Notes under the pieces: model-generated | What the model was told of the DNA's origin: nothing | The model's database searches: none | The model's input: only the letters and a program-made list of their open reading frames with translations | Origin: an uncultured Pseudomonadales bacterium | GTDB taxonomy: Bacteria > Pseudomonadota > Gammaproteobacteria > Pseudomonadales > Cellvibrionaceae | Reading direction: 5' to 3' | DNA: 13,358 nt | Assembly: GCA_938048505.1 (NCBI GenBank) | Contig: CALIUX010000001.1 | Span: 1-13,358 of the forward strand | Made by a program: the position numbers and the translations under genes | In this document: piece after piece, positions 7,627 through 13,358 of the stretch | Layout: each line of letters starts with the position of its first letter | How positions within the stretch are numbered: position 1 is the first letter of the stretch

Positions 7627-7646
7627 GACTTACATTATGATAAGTC
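7627..7646. promoter_or_regulatory. Imperfect 20-bp palindrome, candidate operator
   Basis: GACTTA (7627-7632) and TAAGTC (7641-7646) are perfect 6-bp arms around CATTATGA; 7 of 10 position pairs across the 20 bp are complementary. Its length fits a dimeric repressor such as a TetR-family protein. It lies between the divergent etf promoters, which suggests joint control, but I do not recognise the motif. Confidence 0.35.
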
Positions 7647-7728
7647 CTTTAGTTTGCTAGAGATGGTGCTTTCTGATCTTTATACTCAAACACACTTAGT
7701 CTGTACCAGTACTGTTGTGTGAGATTCG

Positions 7729-7734
7729 TATAAT
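7729..7734 (+). promoter_or_regulatory. Candidate -10 box for the ETF-QO gene
   Basis: A perfect TATAAT lies about 100 bp before the start codon. No good -35 element sits 16-18 bases upstream, so an activator would be needed or this is chance in AT-rich DNA. Confidence 0.3.
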
Positions 7735-7777
7735 GTTGTAATGCATGCGAAGTAGCCCATTCAGTGCAATAACGAGC

Positions 7778-7805
7778 CATAACAAAAAACAAGTCATAAC
7801 AAAAA
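7778..7805 (+). repeat. 11-bp direct repeat CATAACAAAAA in the leader of the ETF-QO gene
   Basis: CATAACAAAAA occurs at 7778-7788 and again at 7795-7805, a 17-bp period, just before the ribosome site. Role unknown; possibly an unstructured A-rich translation enhancer. Confidence 0.5.
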
Positions 7806-7822
7806 GAAATAAAGCTAAATTC

Positions 7823-7830
7823 GGGAGAAG
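7823..7830 (+). promoter_or_regulatory. Ribosome binding site that sets the ETF-QO start
   Basis: GGGAGAAG lies at ideal distance from the ATG at 7835. It decides for this start over the longer open frame beginning at 7745, which has no comparable site and would add 30 residues not matching the family. Confidence 0.75.
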
Positions 7831-7834
7831 TTCT

Positions 7835-9484
7835 ATGAGCGAAGCAGTCGATCGTGACGCGATGTCTTATGATGTGGTGGTGGTAGGAGCGGGGCCTGCA
7901 GGGTTAAGTGCTGCTTGCCGCCTTAAACAGCTAAATGAAGACATCAGCATTTGCGTACTCGAAAAAGCAGCCGAGGTGGGTGGGCATATTCTGTCAGGTG
8001 CGGTAATCGAGCCTAGAGCGATGGAAGAGCTGTTTCCTGATTGGCGCGCAATGGGAGCCCCCCTAACAACAAGCGTTACGCAAGATGAAATCTATTACCT
8101 TTCTTCTGACGGCGCGCGCAAGGTACCTTCTTTTGCAGTCCCCAAGACAATGCATAATGCAGGCAATTACATCGTGAGTTTGGGTAATGTTTGCCGTTTT
8201 TTAGCTGAACAAGCTGAAAATTTGGGAGTTGAAATCTTCCCTGGGTTTGCAGCCAGTGAAATCCTGTATCACGAGGATGGCAGTGTAAAAGGTGTTGCGA
8301 CAGGTGATATGGGTATTGATAAGCAAGGTGAGCAAAAGTCGGGGTATGCGCGCGGCATGGCTTTGCATGCACGTTATACGCTCTTTGCCGAGGGCTCTCG
8401 TGGCCATTTAGGTAAAGAACTGATTGCTCGGTTTTCGCTCGATAAAAACAAAGAGCCTCAGCATTATGCATTGGGGATCAAAGAATTATGGAAAGTGGGT
8501 GAGGGTAAGTCGCAGCCAGGTAAGGTCGTTCATACAGCAGGGTGGCCACTCAGCGAAAGCTGCTCACAAGGTGGTGGGTTTATGTATCATCTTGATGGAG
8601 GGGAAGTCGTTGTTGGGTTAGTCACTGACTTGTCTTATAGCAACCCTTATGTTGGCCCGTTTGATGAATTTCAGCGATATAAGCATCACCCAGTCATTGC
8701 CAGCACCCTTGAAGGGGGTGAACGTATTGCCTATGGCGCCAGGGCGATAACAAAGGGTGGATTGCAATCTCAGCCGCAAATGCACTTTCCGGGCGGTTTG
8801 CTTGTTGGCGATGATGCCGGCACGCTGAATTTTGCAAAAATTAAAGGCTCTCATACTGCTATGAAAAGTGGCATGGTTGCCGCCGAGGTCATTGCTGAGG
8901 CACTAGCCCAAGGTGAAGAAGCTCCCGCTGAGTTAGCGGCGTTTTCTGAACGTTATCAAGCATCCTGGGCCTATGAAGAGCTTCACACACAAAGAAACTT
9001 TGGCCCCGCACAGCATAAGTGGGGTAACTTACTGGGCAGTGCCTATGCCTTTATCGATATCAATATCTTTAATGGGAAGCTACCCTGGACACTCAGTGAT
9101 ACAACGCCAGATCACCAAACGCTTAAAAAAGCCAGCGCGTGTTCGCCTATTGAGTACCCCAAACCCGACGGTCAGCTCAGCTTCGATAAATTGTCATCGG
9201 TCTTTCTTTCGAATACCAATCATGAAGAAGACCAGCCTAGCCACCTTAGATTGACCGATGCCAACGTACCATTGTCTTTTAATCTGCCTGAATATGCCGA
9301 ACCGGCTCAACGTTATTGCCCTGCAGGGGTCTATGAAGTAGTAGAAGTCGGTGGGGAGTCGAGCTTTCAAATCAATGCGCAGAACTGCGTGCATTGTAAG
9401 ACATGTGATATTAAAGACCCCAGCCAAAACATCACATGGGTCGTGCCAGAAGGTGGTGGCGGGCCAAATTACCCCAATATGTAA
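7835..9484 (+). CDS. etfD: Electron transfer flavoprotein:ubiquinone oxidoreductase
   Basis: A 549-residue FAD and 4Fe-4S protein, the usual bacterial length. It takes electrons from reduced ETF and reduces ubiquinone at the inner face of the cytoplasmic membrane. The Rossmann FAD motif VVVVGAGPAGLSAACRL is at 14-30, followed by EKAAEVGGHILSGAVIEP, the typical second FAD/quinone-site segment. The middle shows GWPLSE, GGGFMYHL and the FAD-binding GLLVGDDAGTLNFAKIKGSH. The C-terminal ferredoxin-like part has the four cluster ligands Cys495, Cys518, Cys521 and Cys524 (YCPAGVYE and NCVHCKTCD), and the protein ends GGGGPNYPNM as in the family. All cofactor ligands are intact. It is divergent from etfBA, whose product is its electron donor. 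Confidence 0.97.
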   Translation: MSEAVDRDAMSYDVVVVGAGPAGLSAACRLKQLNEDISICVLEKAAEVGGHILSGAVIEPRAMEELFPDWRAMGAPLTTSVTQDEIYYLSSDGARKVPSFAVPKTMHNAGNYIVSLGNVCRFLAEQAENLGVEIFPGFAASEILYHEDGSVKGVATGDMGIDKQGEQKSGYARGMALHARYTLFAEGSRGHLGKELIARFSLDKNKEPQHYALGIKELWKVGEGKSQPGKVVHTAGWPLSESCSQGGGFMYHLDGGEVVVGLVTDLSYSNPYVGPFDEFQRYKHHPVIASTLEGGERIAYGARAITKGGLQSQPQMHFPGGLLVGDDAGTLNFAKIKGSHTAMKSGMVAAEVIAEALAQGEEAPAELAAFSERYQASWAYEELHTQRNFGPAQHKWGNLLGSAYAFIDINIFNGKLPWTLSDTTPDHQTLKKASACSPIEYPKPDGQLSFDKLSSVFLSNTNHEEDQPSHLRLTDANVPLSFNLPEYAEPAQRYCPAGVYEVVEVGGESSFQINAQNCVHCKTCDIKDPSQNITWVVPEGGGGPNYPNM

Positions 9485-9490
9485 CGATCA

Positions 9491-9540
9491 AGCCGCTTTC
9501 CAGTTTCAAACAAGCTTGGCAAAGCCATAGGGGAGCGGCT
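9491..9540 (+). terminator. Hairpin after the ETF-QO gene
   Basis: AGCCGCT (9491-9497) pairs with AGCGGCT (9534-9540), and the stem can be extended by two G-U and two C-G pairs; a small inner hairpin (TGGC/GCCA) lies in the loop. It begins 6 bp after the stop codon. No U-tract follows (CCATCATGAT), so it may be a 3' stabiliser or part of a Rho-dependent end. Confidence 0.45.
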
Positions 9541-9575
9541 CCATCATGATAAAGTAAGGTGGGTAAAGTATAAGT

Positions 9576-9597
9576 AGGTGATACAAAGCAGGTGATA
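9576..9597 (+). repeat. Direct repeat AGGTGATA, 14-bp period
   Basis: AGGTGATA occurs at 9576-9583 and 9590-9597, within a purine-rich tract; further partial copies of GTAAGGTG and GTAAAGTA precede it. Function unknown. Confidence 0.4.
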
Positions 9598-9676
9598 TAA
9601 AAGAAAGTGAGGCAGGGGTAATCGAAGAAAAAGATCGATGAAATTGTCTGGTTAAGTCATCAGTAGCATGACGATG

Positions 9677-9689
9677 TAAAGTGACTTTA
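9677..9689. promoter_or_regulatory. 13-bp perfect palindrome TAAAGTGACTTTA
   Basis: TAAAGT and ACTTTA are inverted around one G, about 227 bp before the DUF945 start. It could be a regulator half-site pair, or chance. Confidence 0.25.
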
Positions 9690-9915
9690 TGTTGTTGCCA
9701 TGGCGTCAGCACCTTGATCTTACTGCCAATGTATAACACTATTGCTTGCTATCCTGACTCATTCTTTGATGGCGGTCTTATATGTGCGGTTTTAAATGTA
9801 ATCGCTAATTTCCACAAAGGAATAGCTTGTATTCGTAAAACCACAATAAAACGAATGCTGATGATAAGAGAAGGAAGACTATTTTGAACGCAACCCTTTC
9901 AGTTGGACAAAAGCC

Positions 9916-11343
9916 ATGAAAAAAATACTCCTTGCTGTCGCCGCTATTATTGTAGCGGTTGTTTTAATTGTGCCGGCCGTTATGGGCTGGCAAACGCAGC
10001 GCCATATGATGACGTTAGCAACCTATATCGATAGTTTGCCGGAATATGCGGCACGCTGGCAGAGTTATGATCGGGGCTGGTTTAAGAGCCACGGTGTGTT
10101 AGCTATTGAGTTGGAAGGCATTGGTGAGCATTTCGAATTGTCGGATGAGGAGGCCAGTGCAGATGAATCCATTGCTTTACCTCTTGATGTTGATCTTCGT
10201 CATGGCCCTCTCTTGTTTTCTTCATGGCGTTTAGGTTGGTTTGCATTAACCGTGGAGCTGATGGACAAGCATGATGAGATCATCAAGGAATACATTGCTA
10301 CGCAAGATGAAGGTCCGATCTATCAGCTCAGAGCCCATATGAATTTATGGGGTACTACGCATTTTCAGGATCGCATACTGCCTTTCATTTTTGAAAATAA
10401 CAGTCACTACTTCGAAATGGCGTCTGCTTATACAGGGGAGGGTTCTATTTCATTAGGAGGAGTGATTGATTACCGTGGCGCGGCACCTTCTGCACATTAT
10501 CATCATGAATCGACTTACGCTGATTTTGAGGCCTTATCTTCCTCAATTGTTTTTGACTTGGCTCAAATGAATGATACCGGCTTAGCGCCTTCTACCTTCT
10601 TGCTGACCCTTGACCGCGCAGAGATGGGTTCTTCTGATGCTAAAGACGATGTGTCGCAGTGGCGCAATCTTTCTGTCGGCGCTAAAACCCTATTTAATGC
10701 TAAAAAGCCGACTTTTGATGTGGTTGTCGAGATGAGTTCCGGGGCCATTGAACTGCCTGACTTATCCTTATTGTCTTCCAATTTTTCAGTATCTTATAAC
10801 AATATTAGCCATGCTTTTTTGACGCAATACACGCAAGCAATGAATGCACTACCAGAAAACGCCAACCCGCTTGAGCTGCAGATGGTGTTGGGTGATGCAG
10901 TCATAAAGCAGTTGCTGCCTTACTCACCTTCTTTAAATATTGATACATTCGATATTGCAACAAAAGAAGGCAATATGAATCTTGATTTCTTGCTAACCGT
11001 TGCTGGTGATGAGTTATCGAAGCTGGATCTGAACCCTCATAACCCGATGGCATTGTTGCCTCATCTCATTGCAAAGATGAACGGGCAAATCCCCAAAACG
11101 TTTGCCAATAAACTGGCGCGCCTGTATATCCGTAATCAAATTGAGGCCCAAGTAAGTGCGTCAGGCCAGTCGCTTACGGAGCAAGATATTGTGGTAATGG
11201 TTGACGCTCAAGCCCCTTCAATTATTGAAATGCTACTAATGCAGGGTTTCATTGTTGAAGACGGCGAATCCTATAAAACGGCAGTGAGTTATGACAAAGG
11301 GCAGGCAGCATTAAACGGAAATGCTATCCCTTTACCGTTTTAA
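9916..11343 (+). CDS. YdgA-like protein, DUF945 family
   Basis: A 475-residue protein resembling the E. coli YdgA / DUF945 family, which is about 500 residues and of unclear function. It starts with an uncleaved-looking signal anchor (residues 3-23, MKKILLAVAAIIVAVVLIVP), so the rest should face the periplasm. Straight after the anchor comes the family's conserved start, with YDRGWFKSHG at 51-60. The remainder is rich in beta-type alternation with long helical stretches and has no enzyme motif I recognise. The ATG has only a weak GGA ribosome site; it overlaps the stop of an 11-codon frame with a much better site (AAGGA at 9871-9875). The next gene begins 18 bp downstream, so it is probably the first gene of an operon with the rhombosortase and the protease. 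Family assignment rests on the N-terminal motif and general build. Confidence 0.75.
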   Translation: MKKILLAVAAIIVAVVLIVPAVMGWQTQRHMMTLATYIDSLPEYAARWQSYDRGWFKSHGVLAIELEGIGEHFELSDEEASADESIALPLDVDLRHGPLLFSSWRLGWFALTVELMDKHDEIIKEYIATQDEGPIYQLRAHMNLWGTTHFQDRILPFIFENNSHYFEMASAYTGEGSISLGGVIDYRGAAPSAHYHHESTYADFEALSSSIVFDLAQMNDTGLAPSTFLLTLDRAEMGSSDAKDDVSQWRNLSVGAKTLFNAKKPTFDVVVEMSSGAIELPDLSLLSSNFSVSYNNISHAFLTQYTQAMNALPENANPLELQMVLGDAVIKQLLPYSPSLNIDTFDIATKEGNMNLDFLLTVAGDELSKLDLNPHNPMALLPHLIAKMNGQIPKTFANKLARLYIRNQIEAQVSASGQSLTEQDIVVMVDAQAPSIIEMLLMQGFIVEDGESYKTAVSYDKGQAALNGNAIPLPF

Positions 11344-11361
11344 TGACCGAATACACTCTTA

Positions 11362-12018
11362 ATGCACTTTAAATCGCTGTGGGGCTTTGTAAAGGCCCTC
11401 GTTCCTCAGCAGCACTGGCTCAAGCATGCTGGCTTTGTCGCGTTTTTAGTCATATTGCTTGTGCTGGGCTTTTTTCCTCAAAAGTGGCTTCAGAGCTTAG
11501 AGTTCCATTACTCTGCAGCCATTTCTTGGCGCTGGTATACCGCTCACTTTGTTCACTTGACGCCCTCTCATGCTGTGATGAATGTCGCAGGGTCGGCAGC
11601 GTTATGGTTGCTCGTTGTGGCGTATGCGCCAGCGCGCTTGTTGCTTCTGGGATTGCTGGTTTTACCGTGGATTGTCAGTTTGGGTTTATATTCCTCAGAG
11701 GTCTCAGAGGGTATGGTGAGTTATCGCGGCTTTTCGGGCATTTTGTATGGCTTCTACTTTATGGGGGCTTTTTTCTCTTTTTGGAAAGAGAGGCTCACCG
11801 CTATTGTATTGTTGGTTTTTTTGGTCGTTAAAATCAGTGTTGAGCAGCAGCCCGCATTCGATAAGAGTTATTTGATGGATGATATTGGGGGGTGGGTTGC
11901 TGTTGATGCACATTTGTTTGGTTTGATCGGGGGTATAGCGATGGTTTTGATATACTGCCTCTTAGCTTATTTTAGACGGGCAGGCTGTATTCTGCCTTGG
12001 GTACGTTATGGTGAGTAA
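11362..12018 (+). CDS. rrtA: Rhombosortase (rhomboid-family intramembrane serine protease)
   Basis: A 218-residue multi-pass membrane protein with about six TM helices (first at about 24-38, last at 183-203). It has the compact rhombosortase features: WRWYTAHFVHLTPSHAVMN (57-74) with the conserved His and Asn of rhomboid TM2, the nucleophile Ser125 in YRGFSGILYG, and the catalytic His184 in VDAHLFG. Known members cleave the C-terminal GlyGly-CTERM sorting tag of secreted proteins, so this protein should process exported clients such as trypsin-like proteases. No ribosome site precedes the ATG; a 9-codon frame starting within the upstream stop (TAATG) reads across this start, suggesting coupled re-initiation. 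The last 11 bases overlap the protease gene downstream. Confidence 0.85.
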   Translation: MHFKSLWGFVKALVPQQHWLKHAGFVAFLVILLVLGFFPQKWLQSLEFHYSAAISWRWYTAHFVHLTPSHAVMNVAGSAALWLLVVAYAPARLLLLGLLVLPWIVSLGLYSSEVSEGMVSYRGFSGILYGFYFMGAFFSFWKERLTAIVLLVFLVVKISVEQQPAFDKSYLMDDIGGWVAVDAHLFGLIGGIAMVLIYCLLAYFRRAGCILPWVRYGE

Positions 12019-13358
12019 ATACGTTTTTTCAAAGCACATTATCAAGAAGTCTTTTGCATTGTTAGGCTTGTTGGTTTGTGTTTGTCCTTCATTGTTGTGG
12101 ATCAATACGGCGGCGGCTAATCCTGTTAATGAAATACTTAACTCCGATAAAGCAGCCTTAGAGAGCCCTATCTTGGAGCCTGTTGCAGATAATGCTGAAC
12201 CTAATAGTGAAGCATCCGATGCTAACGCTATTGATAGCGACAACCCGCATAAAGACAAACCAGAGCAGTCCGATGGCTTACCTGCTGAAGCCGGAAGTAC
12301 TGATCATGTCAATCAAGCTGAGGCCAGTATCTCATCGGGTAAGGCTGAAATAGAAAGTACTCAGCCCGATTCTCAACCGAATACTGTTCAACCTCCCAGC
12401 CTTCAGGCTGGCCGTGCCCAAGTGAATACCAACGCGTCCAGCGTTTATGCTGCATACGAAGAAGCGGTTTATCAGCTACGTATCATTGAGTTGGAGTCAA
12501 ATAGCCAGTCATCGTTAGGGACGGGGTTCCTCGTGTCAAATGCGTTGAATCAACTTAAAATTGCAACCAATTACCATGTTGTCTCATCAACGCTATTTAA
12601 CCCTAAAAAATACCGAATTGAGTTTAATTTCAGTGGTTTTACAGAGCCTCAGATATTAGTTGTCTCAAGCATTGATGTGGTTAACGATTTGGCTCTTTTG
12701 GAACCCCAAAAACCATTGCAATTACCTCGTGAGACGATTAAGGCCTTTACCTTACAGCCTACTTTACCTCCCAAAGGCGAGACGCTTTATTCCCTAGGAA
12801 ACCCTCATAATATTGGTATGACGGTTGTTGAGGGAAATTATAATGGTCTGGTTGAGCATCGCTTTGTGGATCAAATCCATTTTACTGGTGCTGTTAATTC
12901 GGGAATGAGCGGCGGCCCGGTCGTAAATGATGCAGGTAAAGTTGTAGGGGTGAATGTTGCGACGGCTGGCAATCAAATTGGCTTTCTTGTCCCTGCCAAA
13001 GCATTGGATACATTGATTGAATCAGACGCTCAAGGTAGGCAGTTTGAGCTGCCTAATTCGCAATTGCCCGCTACCAGTGTCCCTATTGAGCCTGCTTCAC
13101 CCGCTATCGCGCTACCTTCACCCTCCATACTGCCCGCTGTAGAGGCACCAGCCCTTACAGATGCCCCATTGTCTGATGCGCAACCCTTAGCGGAAAGTAC
13201 ATCCAATACAGAAAGTACGTCCAATACAATGGCAGCATCCATTACAACGGCCTTTTCCCAAAAGCCTGCGTCATCAACCTTTTGGCGAGAGCTTGCCTCG
13301 CAAATCGATCGCCATACCTCAGCAATGGTTGGGGCTGCATTAGAAGATGATTGGAAAA
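12008..13358 (+). CDS. Exported trypsin-like serine protease (3' end beyond the window)
   Basis: An open frame of 450 visible codons with no stop before the window edge. The signal peptide spans about 1-37 (basic N-region, hydrophobic core FALLGLLVCVCPSLLWI, AAA before the likely cleavage). A Ser/Glu/Asp/Pro-rich, poorly ordered linker covers about 38-145. The peptidase S1-type domain (about 150-330) has the full triad: His190 in TNYHVV, Asp227 in NDLALLE and Ser301 in GMSGGPVV. A second Pro/Ala/Thr/Ser-rich linker (about 345-420) leads to a new region starting WRELASQIDRH (426 on). This resembles DegP/trypsin-like exported proteases but no PDZ domain is seen so far. The ATG overlaps the rhombosortase gene by 11 bp; a GTG one codon later is an alternative start. 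Being encoded with a rhombosortase suggests a GlyGly-CTERM tail, which cannot be checked here. Confidence 0.85.
   Translation, partial: MVSKYVFSKHIIKKSFALLGLLVCVCPSLLWINTAAANPVNEILNSDKAALESPILEPVADNAEPNSEASDANAIDSDNPHKDKPEQSDGLPAEAGSTDHVNQAEASISSGKAEIESTQPDSQPNTVQPPSLQAGRAQVNTNASSVYAAYEEAVYQLRIIELESNSQSSLGTGFLVSNALNQLKIATNYHVVSSTLFNPKKYRIEFNFSGFTEPQILVVSSIDVVNDLALLEPQKPLQLPRETIKAFTLQPTLPPKGETLYSLGNPHNIGMTVVEGNYNGLVEHRFVDQIHFTGAVNSGMSGGPVVNDAGKVVGVNVATAGNQIGFLVPAKALDTLIESDAQGRQFELPNSQLPATSVPIEPASPAIALPSPSILPAVEAPALTDAPLSDAQPLAESTSNTESTSNTMAASITTAFSQKPASSTFWRELASQIDRHTSAMVGAALEDDWK
13193..13228 (+). repeat. Two tandem 18-bp copies encoding ESTSNT in the protease linker
   Basis: Positions 13193-13210 and 13211-13228 differ by one silent base and encode ESTSNT twice; a looser third copy (MAASIT) follows. 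This is an in-frame repeat in the low-complexity linker and may vary in number between strains. Confidence 0.7.

Larger units (their letters stand above)
7419..7834. other. 416-bp divergent intergenic region between etfB and the ETF-QO gene
   Basis: No plausible gene is seen on either strand. It holds a candidate etfBA promoter on the left, a 20-bp imperfect palindrome near the middle (7627-7646), a TATAAT box near 7729, an 8-bp inverted repeat TCTAATCG/CGATTAGA (7484-7491 and 7544-7551, the left arm overlapping the etfB -10), and a direct repeat plus ribosome site before the right-hand gene. I find no PsrA (GAAAC-N4-GTTTC) or FadR-type site by eye. Confidence 0.6.
9485..9915. other. 431-bp intergenic region before the DUF945 gene
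   Basis: I see no convincing gene. It contains the 3' hairpin of the preceding gene, a purine-rich tract of about 100 bases (around 9548-9645) with short direct repeats, a 13-bp palindrome (9677-9689) and a ribosome-site-led 11-codon mini-frame (9884-9919) that ends on the next gene's start. Open frames of 68-77 codons here lack a good ribosome site and protein-like composition. No strong promoter was found by eye. Confidence 0.55.

Noticed and set aside
7703..7712. GTACCAGTAC upstream of the ETF-QO gene as a TrpR site
   Set aside because: It resembles one half of some TrpR operators, but the CTAG core is absent, there is no second half-site, and the gene has no link to tryptophan control.
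7745..9484. Longer start (7745) for the ETF:ubiquinone oxidoreductase
   Set aside because: The extra 30 residues are Lys/Asn/Ser-rich and unlike the family, the ATG at 7835 has a strong ribosome site, and 549 residues is the normal length.
9506..9887. Open frames of 77 codons (9506-9739, minus) and 68 codons (9681-9887, plus)
   Set aside because: No good ribosome site, atypical composition (Cys/Ile/Met-rich or Pro/Leu/Tyr-rich), and no recognisable motif.
11379..11831. 150-codon frame overlapping the rhombosortase gene
   Set aside because: It is an alternate-frame shadow; the rhombosortase frame has conserved catalytic motifs and TM helices.
1..13358. CRISPR array, tRNA, rRNA, insertion sequence, integrase or phage genes
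   Set aside because: No regularly spaced repeats, no cloverleaf-like gene, no transposase or integrase frame and no terminal inverted repeats were found on reading both strands.

Overview
The window reads as chromosomal DNA from a free-living gammaproteobacterium, probably marine or aquatic. The grounds are a true TrpR-type repressor, the ETF / ETF-ubiquinone oxidoreductase set, a YdgA-like DUF945 protein, a rhombosortase and moderate GC content; the genus cannot be fixed from this. I see no mobile element, phage gene, tRNA, rRNA or CRISPR array.

Layout. (1) Positions 3-524 (+) are the 3' end of a sensor histidine kinase gene that starts outside the window. (2) Positions 625-3285 (-) form a tight four-gene operon: trpR, trpE, trpG and a small conserved-looking hypothetical gene. 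It is preceded by a sigma70-like promoter whose start region is overlapped by a good match to the trp operator. (3) Positions 3404-5539 (-) encode a six-TM hybrid-sensor-kinase look-alike in which nearly all catalytic residues of kinase and receiver domains are missing. (4) Positions 5740-7418 (-) are etfB-etfA and 7835-9484 (+) is the divergent ETF:ubiquinone oxidoreductase gene. A 416-bp intergenic region between them carries candidate promoters and a palindrome. (5) Positions 9485-9915 are non-coding, with a hairpin, a purine-rich repeat-bearing tract and a 13-bp palindrome. (6) Positions 9916-13358 (+) hold a DUF945/YdgA-like gene, a rhombosortase gene (rrtA) and an exported trypsin-like serine protease running off the right edge, packed as a likely operon.

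How the genes work together. TrpR should sense tryptophan and repress its own operon, which makes anthranilate from chorismate and glutamine (TrpE + TrpG). EtfA/EtfB collect electrons from acyl-CoA and amino-acid dehydrogenases and pass them to EtfD, which reduces ubiquinone. The rhombosortase is an intramembrane protease that processes GlyGly-CTERM proteins. The overlapping trypsin-like protease is a plausible client, but its C-terminus lies outside the window.

Most noteworthy are the inactive-looking hybrid kinase, the trp operator embedded in the trpR start codon, the rrtA/protease pair, and three strong 3'-end hairpins that lack U-tracts. I do not see a clearly new multi-gene system; most of the window is core metabolism.
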